A DNA stretch of 64,000 bases from Hyphomicrobiales bacterium (lineage in GTDB: Bacteria; Pseudomonadota; Alphaproteobacteria; Rhizobiales; Rhizobiaceae). Where the stretch lies: NCBI GenBank assembly GCA_900473685.1, contig UCNE01000023.1, positions 1-64,000 on the forward strand, in the 5' to 3' direction. The position numbers were made by a program, and so were the translations under genes. Positions within the stretch are counted from its first letter, which is position 1; each line of letters begins with the position of its first letter. This document shows, one piece after another, positions 1 through 8,897 of the stretch. Under the pieces are notes generated by a model, which was not told the DNA's origin, did no database searches, and was given only the letters and a program-made list of their open reading frames with translations.

Positions 1-46
1 TCCCCGCAAGCGGGGAGAGGGTTAGGGTGAGGGGCTGTCACAAGGG
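1..46. repeat. Palindromic intergenic repeat, RIME-like (cut by window start)
   Basis: A hairpin of the form CCCCG-CAAG-CGGGG is followed by a GGTTAGGGTGAGGGGC-type tail. Almost the same sequence recurs at 3656-3697, so this is a dispersed repeat rather than a unique terminator. It resembles the rhizobial intergenic mosaic elements (RIME1), which is a family assignment by resemblance. It lies just beyond the stop of the MFS gene and may also act as its 3' stem-loop. Confidence 0.7.
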
Positions 47-76
47 GAATTTGGGCGCGATGTCGAGGGGATGGTT

Positions 77-1270
77 TCAATCATGCCCCTTCGGATCGGC
101 ATGCACGGCGTGATGCGACAGCGCCAGAACGACGATGAACAGGATCGGTACGCAGGTGAAGATGATCGAGAAGCCTGTGTGCTCGGCAACAAAGCCGATC
201 AGCGACGGGGCAAACAGCATGCCGGAATAGCCCATGAAGGTAGCGACCGACAACCCAATGCCCGGCGCCAGGCCCGGCATATTGCCAGCAGCGGAAAACG
301 CAATCGGCACCATGTTGGAAATACCGACTCCGGCAAGCGCAAAACCGAGGATGGCGAGCGGCGCGTTGGGCGCCATGCCAGCAAGGACGAGCCCAACCAG
401 CGCCGTCAGGGTGCAGACACGCAGCGTTTTCACGCCCCCGAACCGGTCGCGGACATGGTCACCGGCAAAGCGCATGATGGCCATCGTCGCCGAGAAAGCG
501 GCAAAGCCAAAGCCGGACATCGCAACCGATGCGCCAAGCTCGTTGCGCAGATAGAGTGCGCCCCAATCGAGCACCGTGCCTTCCGGCACCATGGAGAACA
601 GCGCGACGAGGCCGATCAGCCAGGGCAACGGATTGGACGGCAGCCGCAGCTTCTGTTTGGCAACATCCGGATGAGGCTTGTCGGCAAGGATCATCGGCCA
701 TGCGATGGCGAGCACCGTCAGGCAGAACAGCGTGACGAGGATGGCATGCACATAAACGCCGAAATGCGCCATGATCAGGCCGCCGCTCGCAGCGCCGATC
801 AGACCGCCAAGGCTCCAATAGGCATGGCAGGACGACATGATCGCCCGGCGCATCGACTTTTCCACCTCAACCGCATTGGCATTCATCGCCACATCCATGG
901 CGCCGACGAAACCGCCAAGCAGCAGCATGCCAATCACGGCCGTCCAGACATTGGGAAGAAGCGTAAGAAGCAGAAGCAGCGGCGACAGAATGATCGCCGT
1001 CACCTTCACGACCTTCTGCGACCCCATCCGGGCGATGAAGCCGCCGGCAATCGGCATCAATATCAGCGAGCCGATGCCGAACGCGAGAATCAGCAGACCA
1101 AGCACGCTTTCGCTGATGCCGAGCTTTTCCTTGAATTCCGGGATTTTTGGCGCCCAGCTGCCGGTGACGAAGCCATTCATCAGAAAGAGCAGCGAGACGG
1201 CTAGGCGGCTCTTCGGCATGTAGCCTTGCCGGACGGCAGCCTGCGGCGATTTGATGGTGTGTTGATCCAT
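77..1270 (-). CDS. MFS transporter (YbjJ-like)
   Basis: A 397-residue integral membrane protein with about twelve hydrophobic segments, starting near residue 25 after a polar N-terminus. It has the usual short MFS inter-helix signature (GSQKVVK) after the second segment and a polar central loop near residue 200 (DKPHPDVAKQ). Length and layout fit the major facilitator superfamily, closest in style to YbjJ-type permeases of unknown substrate. It is the last gene of a three-gene minus-strand unit with a DeoR regulator and a VOC protein, so the substrate is probably a sugar or sugar derivative sensed by that regulator (inference). Only the family is secure. Confidence 0.85.
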   Translation of the reverse strand: MDQHTIKSPQAAVRQGYMPKSRLAVSLLFLMNGFVTGSWAPKIPEFKEKLGISESVLGLLILAFGIGSLILMPIAGGFIARMGSQKVVKVTAIILSPLLLLLTLLPNVWTAVIGMLLLGGFVGAMDVAMNANAVEVEKSMRRAIMSSCHAYWSLGGLIGAASGGLIMAHFGVYVHAILVTLFCLTVLAIAWPMILADKPHPDVAKQKLRLPSNPLPWLIGLVALFSMVPEGTVLDWGALYLRNELGASVAMSGFGFAAFSATMAIMRFAGDHVRDRFGGVKTLRVCTLTALVGLVLAGMAPNAPLAILGFALAGVGISNMVPIAFSAAGNMPGLAPGIGLSVATFMGYSGMLFAPSLIGFVAEHTGFSIIFTCVPILFIVVLALSHHAVHADPKGHD

Positions 1271-1300
1271 GGTCTCTTCCTGTAGAATTCGCTGGCGGCG

Positions 1301-1684
1301 TCAGGCCGTGATTTCGATAGAGTTGCCGTCGGGGTCGCTGAGAACAGCTTCGTAGAAACCGTCGCCCGTCATGCGGGCCGGTGATAGAAGTATGCCCGCC
1401 GCAGCGGCCTTCGCCGCCAGGGCATCGACAGCCTCGCGGCTGCCAAGAGACAAGGCGAGATGCGCGTAGCCCTGGCGCTCGGATTGCTCCTCCTGCCCAC
1501 GGATCCACGGCCCCTGCATGACCTCGACCGAAGGCCCGTCCTTCAGATACAGAAACCGCGAGGAAAAACCGGGACGCCGCGCGCTTTCGTAGAGATCACC
1601 GGCGATGGCGCCGAACGTTTCGGCCCAGAAGCGGCACAATCGATCAAGATCGGTGGTCCATAGGGCGACATGCGCGATCCTCAT
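1301..1684 (-). CDS. VOC/glyoxalase-fold protein
   Basis: A 127-residue single-unit vicinal-oxygen-chelate protein. The N-terminus (MRIAHVALWTTDLDRL) gives the first beta strand with a candidate metal-ligand histidine at residue 5. The C-terminal FYEAVLSDPDGNSIEI is the typical last strand with its glutamate ligand. Family members include lactoylglutathione lyases, epimerases and ring-cleaving dioxygenases, and the exact reaction cannot be read from the sequence. Its ATG overlaps the stop of the DeoR gene (1681-1684), so the two are translationally coupled. It probably acts on the sugar-derived substrate of this small operon. Confidence 0.8.
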   Translation of the reverse strand: MRIAHVALWTTDLDRLCRFWAETFGAIAGDLYESARRPGFSSRFLYLKDGPSVEVMQGPWIRGQEEQSERQGYAHLALSLGSREAVDALAAKAAAAGILLSPARMTGDGFYEAVLSDPDGNSIEITA

Positions 1685-2463
1685 GATTTTGCTCCTCCGG
1701 CGTAAATGACATCGATACCCTGGCTGCCGTAAATCGTGGCGGCATTGTCTGGCGCGTCATGCTCGACGATCAGGGTTGCGCATTCCTCTGTCGCGATGAC
1801 TGCATGCGGCGCCGATGTACCGAGCTTGTCGTTGGTTACGGCAGCCAGCACGGTGGCGCTGTTGCGGGCGACAAGCCGCTTGAATTCGGCATCCTCGTAC
1901 TCGAAGGCCGTCAGCCCGGCCTTCACGTCGACACCACACACGCCGAGAATGCAGAGGTCCGGCCGCAACACGGACACATCGCGCTGCGCCTTTGCACCAA
2001 CCGCAGCACCGACCTGCGGAACGATCTTGCCACCGATGACGATGAGATCGATCCCCTGATTTTCCATCAGGACGGCAGCGATCAGCGGCGTGTTGGTGAC
2101 CGCCGTCAGCTCCAGTCCAGCCGGAAGCGCCTGTGCAATTGCGAGATTGGTCGAACTGGCATCGAAGAAGACAGTCATGCCGGCCTTGATAAAAGGAACG
2201 GCAGCTGCAGCCAGCGCCGCCTTGCGCTCGGGCGCTTCGCCAACGCGCTGGGTGAGCGTCGTGCCACCAGGGGCAACCGGCAGGGCGCCGCCATAGACCC
2301 GCTCGCACAGACCGGCAGCAGCCAGTTCGCGCAGATCCCTGCGGATCGTGTCCTCGGAAACGTTGAATTCCTGCGCCAGATCAACCGCCAGTACGCGGCC
2401 CGATAGCCGCAAGCGATCCTGAATCAGGTTTTGTCTCTGTCGTAAAAGAAGCTCTGTCTGCAT
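1681..2463 (-). CDS. DeoR-family transcriptional regulator
   Basis: A 260-residue regulator with an N-terminal DeoR helix-turn-helix at about residues 5-60 (RQNLIQDRLRLSGRV, then FNVSEDTIRRDLRELAAAG). The C-terminal DeoRC effector domain belongs to the ISOCOT sugar-phosphate-binding fold, with the typical FFDASST segment near residue 100 and GVDVKAGLTAF further on. DeoR proteins usually repress catabolic operons and respond to phosphorylated sugars. It is the first gene of the unit with the VOC and MFS genes. The 306 bases upstream would hold its operator and also face the amino-acid ABC operon. Confidence 0.9.
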   Translation of the reverse strand: MQTELLLRQRQNLIQDRLRLSGRVLAVDLAQEFNVSEDTIRRDLRELAAAGLCERVYGGALPVAPGGTTLTQRVGEAPERKAALAAAAVPFIKAGMTVFFDASSTNLAIAQALPAGLELTAVTNTPLIAAVLMENQGIDLIVIGGKIVPQVGAAVGAKAQRDVSVLRPDLCILGVCGVDVKAGLTAFEYEDAEFKRLVARNSATVLAAVTNDKLGTSAPHAVIATEECATLIVEHDAPDNAATIYGSQGIDVIYAGGAKS

Positions 2464-2769
2464 GGAAAATCAAATCGCGCATGAATGAGTGTAAATCGGC
2501 ATAAACGTGCATATCTGCGTTTTCGCTCAATTTCAATCGATTTATGGAGCTCCCACGAAAAATGACGAGTTTTTTTGCTGCAAAAATCGGCACCTCGCCT
2601 TGATTTTAATCTCGCAGCGGCAAATTTGCGTTGAAACGGCCTGAATTTGAGAAAACCTTTCGCTGTTGCGCCGCACAATTGAAGTTTTGTGCGCTGTCAT
2701 CGATCGGCCGGTATGCGATTGTCCCTCCACACCGGCAGACGGGCCGGACCAAAAAGATGGAAAAACAAA
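2464..2769. other. Divergent intergenic region between the DeoR gene and the amino-acid ABC operon
   Basis: Non-coding and more AT-rich than its surroundings. It contains A/T tracts near 2560-2580 and several CGTTTTCGC/TTTCAATCGATTT-type elements at 2516-2545 that could belong to DeoR or promoter sites, but I see no convincing perfect operator. It must hold promoters for both divergent genes. The ABC gene's ribosome-binding region (GGAAAAACAAA) lies immediately before 2770. Confidence 0.5.
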
Positions 2770-3546
2770 ATGAAATGGGTTCCCACACTTCTCGCCGCTG
2801 CTGCCTTCGCCCAGCTGGTTTCGTTCGGTACCGCTCACGCCGGTGAAAACCTCGAAGCCGTCAAGTCGGCCGGCGCGCTGAAGATCGGCACAGAAGGCAC
2901 CTACGCTCCGTTCACCTACCATGACGAAAGCGGCAAGCTCGTCGGCTTCGACGTCGAAATCGGCGAAGCCGTCGCCAAGAAGCTGGGCGTCAAGGCCGAA
3001 TTCCTCGAAGGCAAGTGGGATGGCCTGATCGCCGGCCTCGACGCCAACCGCTATGACGCCGTCATCAACCAGGTCGGCATCACCGAAGAGCGCAAGAAGA
3101 AGTACGACTTCTCAGAGCCCTATATCGCCTCCAAGGCCGTTCTGATCGTCAAGTCGGATAATGCCGACATCAAGGATTTCCCGGACCTGAAGGGCAAGAA
3201 CGCGGCTCAGTCGCTGACCAGCAATTTCGGCAAGCTGGCAACGGCTTCCGGCGCTGAACTGGTCGGCACCGACGGTTTCGATCAGTCGATCCAACTGGTT
3301 CTGACCGGCCGCGCCGACGCGACGATCAACGACAGCCTGTCCTTCCTCGACTTCAAGAAGAAGAAGCCGGATGCGCCGGTGAAGATCGCTGCCGAGCAGG
3401 CCAATGCCGACTATTCCGGTATCATCGTCCGCAAGGGCGAGCCTGAACTTCTCGAAGCCATCAACAAGGCGCTGACCGAGATCAAGGCCGACGGCACCTA
3501 TGACGCCATCTCGCAGAAGTATTTCGGCGCCGACGTTTCGAAGTAA
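2770..3546 (+). CDS. Amino-acid ABC transporter, periplasmic binding protein
   Basis: A 258-residue extracellular solute-binding protein, family 3 (SBP_bac_3). The ATG at 2770 gives a clean signal peptide (MKWVPTLLAAAAFAQL, cleavage after AHA). An in-frame upstream ATG at 2689 would add 27 residues with no signal character and was not used. Family hallmarks are LKIGTEGTYAPFTYHD at the mature N-terminus, LVGFDVEIGEAVAKKLG, and GRADATINDSLSFLDF in the second lobe. The closest style is the cystine/polar amino-acid binders (FliY/TcyA), so the ligand may be cystine or another polar amino acid (inference). It is followed by a repeat element and then by the permease and ATPase genes. Confidence 0.92.
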   Translation: MKWVPTLLAAAAFAQLVSFGTAHAGENLEAVKSAGALKIGTEGTYAPFTYHDESGKLVGFDVEIGEAVAKKLGVKAEFLEGKWDGLIAGLDANRYDAVINQVGITEERKKKYDFSEPYIASKAVLIVKSDNADIKDFPDLKGKNAAQSLTSNFGKLATASGAELVGTDGFDQSIQLVLTGRADATINDSLSFLDFKKKKPDAPVKIAAEQANADYSGIIVRKGEPELLEAINKALTEIKADGTYDAISQKYFGADVSK

Positions 3547-3572
3547 GCCGGTTCTGCCCCTTCACTTTACTA

Positions 3573-3705
3573 TTGCCAACCCCTCATCCGCCCTTCGGGC
3601 ACCTTCTCCCCGTCATGACGGGGAGAAGGACGCGGCGGCAAACTCTGGACAAGTCCCCTCTCCCCGCAAGCGGGGAGAGGGCTAGGGTAAGGGGCCGTCT
3701 CAAAG
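3573..3705. repeat. RIME-like double-palindrome repeat inside the ABC operon
   Basis: There are two strong hairpins. The first has arms CCTTCTCCCCG (3602-3612) and CGGGGAGAAGG (3619-3629) with a TCATGA loop. The second has arms CCCTCTCCCCG (3656-3666) and CGGGGAGAGGG (3671-3681) with a CAAG loop. The second half and its tail match the element at 1-46, and the first resembles the element at 40657-40790. The position between binding-protein and permease genes is typical of elements that stabilise the upstream binding-protein mRNA. Confidence 0.8.
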
Positions 3706-3834
3706 TGAAGACGACGATCCCAAAACATAATTTCAACTGCCCGCTCATACGGTTTCGTACTTTTTCTATCTGAACTATAAGTCATGATCCGTTCCGGCTC
3801 CCGGGGCGGATCATGTCGTTTGAAAGGCCCGCCC

Positions 3835-4515
3835 GTGCCCCCTTGGCTTCAACTGATGCTCGATTCGCTCTGGCCGCTGCTTCGCGCCGGGTTGATCTTC
3901 ACGATTCCGCTGACACTGCTGTCCTTCACGTTCGGGCTGGCGCTGGGCCTGGTGACGGCTGTGGTCAGGTTGTTTGGGCCGAGACCTCTGGTGGCCGTGG
4001 CGCGGTTCTATGTCTGGGTCATCCGCGGCACGCCACTGCTCGTCCAGCTCTTCGTCATTTTCTACGGCCTGCCCGCCGTCGGCATCCTGCTCGACGCGTT
4101 CCCGGCGGCCCTGATCGGCTTCACGCTCAACATTGGCGCCTACACATCCGAGATCATCCGGGCGGTCATCTCCTCGGTGCCGCGCGGCCAGTGGGAGGCC
4201 GCCTATTCGATCGGCATGAGCTGGAGCCAGGCGATGCGGCGCACCATCCTGCCGCAGGCAGCCCGTGTCGCCGTCCCGCCTTTGTCGAACACGTTCATAT
4301 CGCTGGTGAAGGACACCTCGCTTGCTGCAGCCATCACGGTGCCTGAACTGTTCCAGACGGCGCAACGCATCGTCGCCACCACCTATGAACCGCTGATCCT
4401 CTATATCGAGGCGGCGCTGCTTTATCTGGCGCTGAGTTCGGTTCTCTCGTCGCTGCAGGTCCGGCTGGAAAAACGCTTCGCCCGCTATGGCGGATACCTG
4501 GAGGCGCGCACATGA
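3835..4515 (+). CDS. Amino-acid ABC transporter permease
   Basis: A roughly 226-residue inner-membrane permease of the His/Glu/Gln/Arg/opine (HisM/YecS) family. It has about five membrane segments and the EAA loop near the middle (GQWEAAYSIGMSWSQAMRRT followed by ILPQA). The GTG at 3835 is preceded by GAAAGG at good spacing and begins just before the first membrane helix. An ATG at 3784 would add 17 unlikely polar residues, and an ATG at 3856 is also possible. Its stop overlaps the ATG of the ATPase gene (4512), so the two are coupled. Confidence 0.88.
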   Translation: MPPWLQLMLDSLWPLLRAGLIFTIPLTLLSFTFGLALGLVTAVVRLFGPRPLVAVARFYVWVIRGTPLLVQLFVIFYGLPAVGILLDAFPAALIGFTLNIGAYTSEIIRAVISSVPRGQWEAAYSIGMSWSQAMRRTILPQAARVAVPPLSNTFISLVKDTSLAAAITVPELFQTAQRIVATTYEPLILYIEAALLYLALSSVLSSLQVRLEKRFARYGGYLEART

Positions 4516-5273
4516 TCGAGCTCACCCACATCGAAAAGCGCTTCGGTGACAACGTCGTCCTCAAAGATATCAGCGTGCGGATTGCCGAAGGCACCGTGAC
4601 CGCTCTGGTCGGCCCGTCCGGCGGCGGCAAGAGCACGATGCTGCGCTGCGTCAACCTCCTGGAAATCCCGACCGCCGGAACCATCCGTCTCGGCGAGGAG
4701 GAGATCACTTTCGAGCCGAACAAGAAGACAGGCTGGGACGCTATCCAGCGCCTGCGCCGCCAGACCGGCATGGTCTTTCAAAATTTCCAGCTTTTCCCGC
4801 ACCAGACCGCCATCGAGAACGTCATGGAGGGCCTGGTCACGGTGCTGAAATGGCCGAAAGACAGGGCGAAGGCGCGGGCGCAGGAATTGCTTGAAAAGGT
4901 CGGCATGGCCCACAAGGCCGATGCCTGGCCGGCCACGCTTTCCGGCGGCCAGCAGCAGCGCGTGGCGATTGCCCGCGCCCTTGCCCCCTCGCCGCGCGTG
5001 CTGCTTTGCGACGAGCCGACCTCGGCGCTCGATCCGGAACTGGCGGAAGAAGTCGTCGAAGTGCTGAACCGGCTTGCCGCCGAAGGCACGACAATGATCA
5101 TGGCGACCCATGACCTGCGCCTCGCCTCCAAGGTCGCCGATCAGGTCCTGTTCCTCGACGGCGGCCTGATCGTCGAGAGCGGTGCGCCGAAGAACATCTT
5201 CCAGACACCCGAGCGGGATAGGACGAAGAAGTTCATCTCATCGCTGAGTGCGGGCAACAATTACGATATCTGA
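4512..5273 (+). CDS. Amino-acid ABC transporter ATP-binding protein
   Basis: A 253-residue ABC ATPase of the polar amino-acid uptake group (YecC/TcyN/HisP-like). Walker A is GPSGGGKS at residues 34-41, the Q-loop sits in MVFQNFQLFPH, the signature LSGGQQQR is near residue 143, and Walker B LLCDEP is near 164. The segment FEPNKKTGWDAIQRLR is the family's typical insertion before the Q-loop. It energises the permease encoded just upstream. It is the last gene of the operon and is followed at once by a terminator. Confidence 0.93.
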   Translation: MIELTHIEKRFGDNVVLKDISVRIAEGTVTALVGPSGGGKSTMLRCVNLLEIPTAGTIRLGEEEITFEPNKKTGWDAIQRLRRQTGMVFQNFQLFPHQTAIENVMEGLVTVLKWPKDRAKARAQELLEKVGMAHKADAWPATLSGGQQQRVAIARALAPSPRVLLCDEPTSALDPELAEEVVEVLNRLAAEGTTMIMATHDLRLASKVADQVLFLDGGLIVESGAPKNIFQTPERDRTKKFISSLSAGNNYDI

Positions 5274-5280
5274 GAACAAA

Positions 5281-5305
5281 AATGGCCGGGTTTTGCCCGG
5301 CCATT
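5281..5305. terminator. Bidirectional terminator between the ABC operon and pyc
   Basis: A perfect 10-bp stem AATGGCCGGG / CCCGGCCATT with a TTTTG loop. It lies between convergent genes that end at 5273 (plus) and 5325 (minus), so it can serve both transcripts. Confidence 0.8.
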
Positions 5306-5324
5306 GTCATTTGGAAAGAAACCC

Positions 5325-8300
5325 TCAAGCCCCGTAGACGATCAGCAAATCCTTGGTATCGATCTGGTCGCCGGTCTTGACGAGGACTTCGGCAATCGTG
5401 CCGTCCTTTTCCGCGTGCAGCGCCGTTTCCATTTTCATCGCCTCGATGGACAGAAGCACGTCGCCGGACTTGACCGTCTGGCCGGCTGACACCGAGACCG
5501 TCGAAATCACGCCCGGCATCGGCGCGCCGAGATGGGCGGCATTGCCGAGATCGGCCTTGCGGCGTGCGGTGCTCGACGCAGCGCGGTTGCGATCGGGAAC
5601 CTTGATCAGGCGCGGCTGGCCGTTGATCTCGAAGAACACCTTGACCATCGCCTGCTCGTCCGGCTCGCTCATCGCCTGATGCTGAACGACCAGCGAGATA
5701 CCCTTTTCGAGCTCCGGCAACAGTTCCTCTCCGGCGGTCAGGCCGTAAAAATAGGCTGGCGTCGGCAGGACGCTGACCGGGCCATAGGTCTCGGCGGCCA
5801 AGGCGTAATCGGTGAACACCTTCGGGTACATCAGGTACGAGGCGAACTCGAAATCGCTGACGGTCCGCTCCAGCTTGGTCTCGATTACCTTGCGCTCGGC
5901 GTCGAGATCGGCATCGGCAAGCAGCGAACCGGGGCGTTCGGTATAAGCCTTCTCGCCCTTCAGCGCCTTTTCCTGCAGCGCCTTTGGCCATCCGCCCGGA
6001 GGCTGGCCGAGATCACCCTTCAGCATCGACACGACCGAGTCCGGGAAGGACACATCCTTGGCCGGGTTCTTGACATCGGCAACCGTCAGATCCTGGGAAA
6101 CCATCATCAGCGCCATATCGCCGACAACCTTGGACGACGGCGTTACCTTGACGATATCACCGAACATCTGGTTGGCATCGGCATAGGCCTGCGCCACCTG
6201 GTGCCAGCGGGTTTCAAGACCAAGCGAGCGGGCCTGTTCCTTGAGATTGGTAAACTGGCCACCCGGCATTTCATGCAGGTAGACTTCCGAGGCAGGACCC
6301 TTGAGGTCGCTTTCGAAGGCGGCGTACTGGTTGCGCACGGCTTCCCAGTAGAAAGAGATGCGGCGGATCCATTCGGGATCGAGGCCCGGATCGCGCTCGG
6401 AACCACGCAGGGCTTCGACAATCGAGCCGAGGCAGGGTTGCGAGGTATTGCCGGAGAAAGCGTCCATCGCCGCATCAACGACATCGACACCGGCGTCCAC
6501 GGCCGCAAGCACGGTCGCGGCGGAAATGCCCGACGTATCGTGGGTGTGGAAATGGATCGGCAGGTCGGTCGCCTCACGCAGCGCCTTGAACAACACTGTC
6601 GCGGCAGCCGGCTTCAACAGGCCAGCCATATCCTTCAGGGCGATCATGTGGGCGCCGGCCCGCTCAAGCTCAGCAGCCAGCGCGGTGTAGTATTTCAGGT
6701 CGTATTTCGGCCGGGCGGAGTTGAGGATATCGCCGGTATAGCAGATTGCCGCCTCGCAGATTCTGTTCTCTTCCGCCACCGCATCCATCGAGACGCGCAT
6801 GTTGTCGACCCAGTTCAGGCAGTCGAACACACGGAAAACGTCGATGCCGCCTTTGGCCGCCTGGCGGACGAAATATTTGACGACATTGTCGGGATAGTTC
6901 TTGTAGCCAACGCCGTTGGCGCCGCGCAGAAGCATCTGCAACAGCAGGTTCGGCGCATCCTCGCGCACCTTGGCGAGACGCTCCCACGGATCTTCCGTCA
7001 GGAAGCGCATCGAGACGTCGAATGTCGCGCCACCCCAGCATTCAAGCGAAAACAGGCTCGGCAGGGCGCGGGCATAGGTGCCGGCGATGCGGGCGATGTC
7101 ATAGGTGCGCACGCGGGTGGCAAGCAGCGACTGATGGCCATCACGCATGGTCGTGTCGGTCAAAAGCACACGCTTCTCGGCCCGCACCCATTCGGCAAAT
7201 TTCTTTGGTCCGAGTGCGTCGAGCTTCTGCTTGGTGCCATCGACGATGTCGCCCTGCAGACGCGGAATGACCGGCTTTGCGGCATCCGGGCTCGGCTTCG
7301 GCCGGCCCTTGGCTTCCGGGTGGCCGTTGACGGTGACGTCGGCGAGATAGGTCAGAAGCTTGGTGGCGCGGTCCTGGCGCTTGACCTGCTGGAACAGTTC
7401 CGGCGTCGTATCGATGAACCGGGTCGTATAGCTGTTATCCTTGAATTTCGGATGCGTGATGATCGCTTCGAGGAAGGTCAGGTTGGTGGCAACGCCGCGG
7501 ATACGGAATTCACGCAGGGCGCGATCCATGCGGGCGATCGTTTCCTGTGGGCTCGGCGACCAGGCGGTCACCTTGACCAGCAGCGGATCGTAATAGCGGG
7601 TGATAACGGCGCCCGGATAGGCCGTGCCGCCGTCCAGACGGATGCCGAAACCCGAAGCCGAACGGTAGCCGGTGATGCGGCCGTAGTCCGGAATGAAGTT
7701 CTGTTCCGGATCTTCCGTGGTAATGCGGCATTGCAGGGCGTGGCCATTGAGGCGGATATCTTCCTGCTTCGGAACGCCGGATTCCGGCGTGCCGATGGCA
7801 AAGCCTTCGAGGATATGAATCTGTGCCTTGACGATATCGATGCCGGTGACGACTTCGGTGACCGTATGCTCGACCTGGATACGCGGGTTGACTTCAATGA
7901 AGTAGAATTTGCCACTGTCCATATCCATCAGATATTCGACAGTACCGGCACCGATATAGTTCGTCGCCTTGGCAATGCTCGTCGAATAGTTGGCAAGCTC
8001 CTGACGCTGGGCTTCCGTGAGATAGGGTGCCGGGGCGCGCTCGACGACTTTCTGGTTGCGGCGCTGGACTGAACAGTCGCGCTCGAACAGATGAACGACG
8101 TTGCCGTGGGTATCGCCGAGAACCTGGCTTTCGACGTGACGGGCACGCTCCACCAGCTTTTCGAGATAGACTTCATCCTTGCCAAAAGCGGCCATCGCTT
8201 CGCGCTTGGCTTCCGTCACCTCACGGGCGAGATCCTTCGGATCACGGATCGCCCGCATACCACGGCCGCCGCCGCCCCAGGAGGCCTTGAGCATGATCGG

Positions 8301-8783
8301 ATAACCGATCTCCTCGGCCATCTTGGCCACGACAGCCATATCGTCAGGCAGCGGTTCCGTGGCCGGTACCACAGGAACGCCGATTTCGATGGCGAGATTG
8401 CGCGCAGCCACCTTGTTGCCGAGGCGGCGCATCGTGTCACCGGTCGGGCCGATGAAGATGATCCCGGCCGCCTTGCAGGCATCGACGAATTCCGGGCTTT
8501 CGGACAGGAGGCCGTAGCCAGGATGAATGGCATCCGCACCGGACAGCTTGGCAACCCGGATGATTTCCTCGATCGACAGATAGCTCTCGATCGGCCCGAG
8601 ATCGCGGGCCAGATGCGGCCCACGGCCGACCTGATAACTCTCGTCGGCCTTGAACCGGTGGAGTGCGAGTTTGTCCTCCTCAGCCCATATCGCAACCGTT
8701 TTTATTCCCAGTTCGTTTGCAGCGCGAAAGACGCGAATGGCAATTTCAGAACGGTTGGCGACAAGGATTTTGGATATGGGCAA
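5325..8783 (-). CDS. pyc: Pyruvate carboxylase
   Basis: A 1152-residue single-chain biotin enzyme that carboxylates pyruvate to oxaloacetate (anaplerosis). Domain order is biotin carboxylase/ATP-grasp (about 1-455, with KASWGGGGRGMRA and RDCSVQRRNQKVVE), carboxyltransferase (about 530-830, with LLTDTTMRDGHQS and ECWGGATFDVSMRFL), the PYC_OADA domain, and a C-terminal biotinyl domain with EAMKMET (lysine about 1117). Length matches rhizobial Pyc (about 1154). The start is a TTG at 8783 preceded by GAGGAG at ideal spacing; it begins the conserved PISKILVANRSEIAIRVF. The upstream ATG at 8822 would add 13 unconserved residues. It is encoded next to the LuxR regulator, as in Sinorhizobium. Confidence 0.97.
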   Translation of the reverse strand: MPISKILVANRSEIAIRVFRAANELGIKTVAIWAEEDKLALHRFKADESYQVGRGPHLARDLGPIESYLSIEEIIRVAKLSGADAIHPGYGLLSESPEFVDACKAAGIIFIGPTGDTMRRLGNKVAARNLAIEIGVPVVPATEPLPDDMAVVAKMAEEIGYPIMLKASWGGGGRGMRAIRDPKDLAREVTEAKREAMAAFGKDEVYLEKLVERARHVESQVLGDTHGNVVHLFERDCSVQRRNQKVVERAPAPYLTEAQRQELANYSTSIAKATNYIGAGTVEYLMDMDSGKFYFIEVNPRIQVEHTVTEVVTGIDIVKAQIHILEGFAIGTPESGVPKQEDIRLNGHALQCRITTEDPEQNFIPDYGRITGYRSASGFGIRLDGGTAYPGAVITRYYDPLLVKVTAWSPSPQETIARMDRALREFRIRGVATNLTFLEAIITHPKFKDNSYTTRFIDTTPELFQQVKRQDRATKLLTYLADVTVNGHPEAKGRPKPSPDAAKPVIPRLQGDIVDGTKQKLDALGPKKFAEWVRAEKRVLLTDTTMRDGHQSLLATRVRTYDIARIAGTYARALPSLFSLECWGGATFDVSMRFLTEDPWERLAKVREDAPNLLLQMLLRGANGVGYKNYPDNVVKYFVRQAAKGGIDVFRVFDCLNWVDNMRVSMDAVAEENRICEAAICYTGDILNSARPKYDLKYYTALAAELERAGAHMIALKDMAGLLKPAAATVLFKALREATDLPIHFHTHDTSGISAATVLAAVDAGVDVVDAAMDAFSGNTSQPCLGSIVEALRGSERDPGLDPEWIRRISFYWEAVRNQYAAFESDLKGPASEVYLHEMPGGQFTNLKEQARSLGLETRWHQVAQAYADANQMFGDIVKVTPSSKVVGDMALMMVSQDLTVADVKNPAKDVSFPDSVVSMLKGDLGQPPGGWPKALQEKALKGEKAYTERPGSLLADADLDAERKVIETKLERTVSDFEFASYLMYPKVFTDYALAAETYGPVSVLPTPAYFYGLTAGEELLPELEKGISLVVQHQAMSEPDEQAMVKVFFEINGQPRLIKVPDRNRAASSTARRKADLGNAAHLGAPMPGVISTVSVSAGQTVKSGDVLLSIEAMKMETALHAEKDGTIAEVLVKTGDQIDTKDLLIVYGA

Positions 8784-8897
8784 GTCGGACTCCTCAAGAC
8801 TTGAAACGCGGTAATGCTGCACCGCGAAAAGAATTATTAGCGTTTCATGACTTGAAGTTCAATTTGAGAGTGACGCCGAAGCAAAATTCATTTCCGG

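Noticed and set aside
5532..8072. An 846-codon plus-strand open frame opposite pyc
   Set aside because: It is entirely antisense to the well-conserved pyruvate carboxylase, has no recognisable domain, and has the Arg/His/Gly-rich composition of a GC-rich shadow frame.
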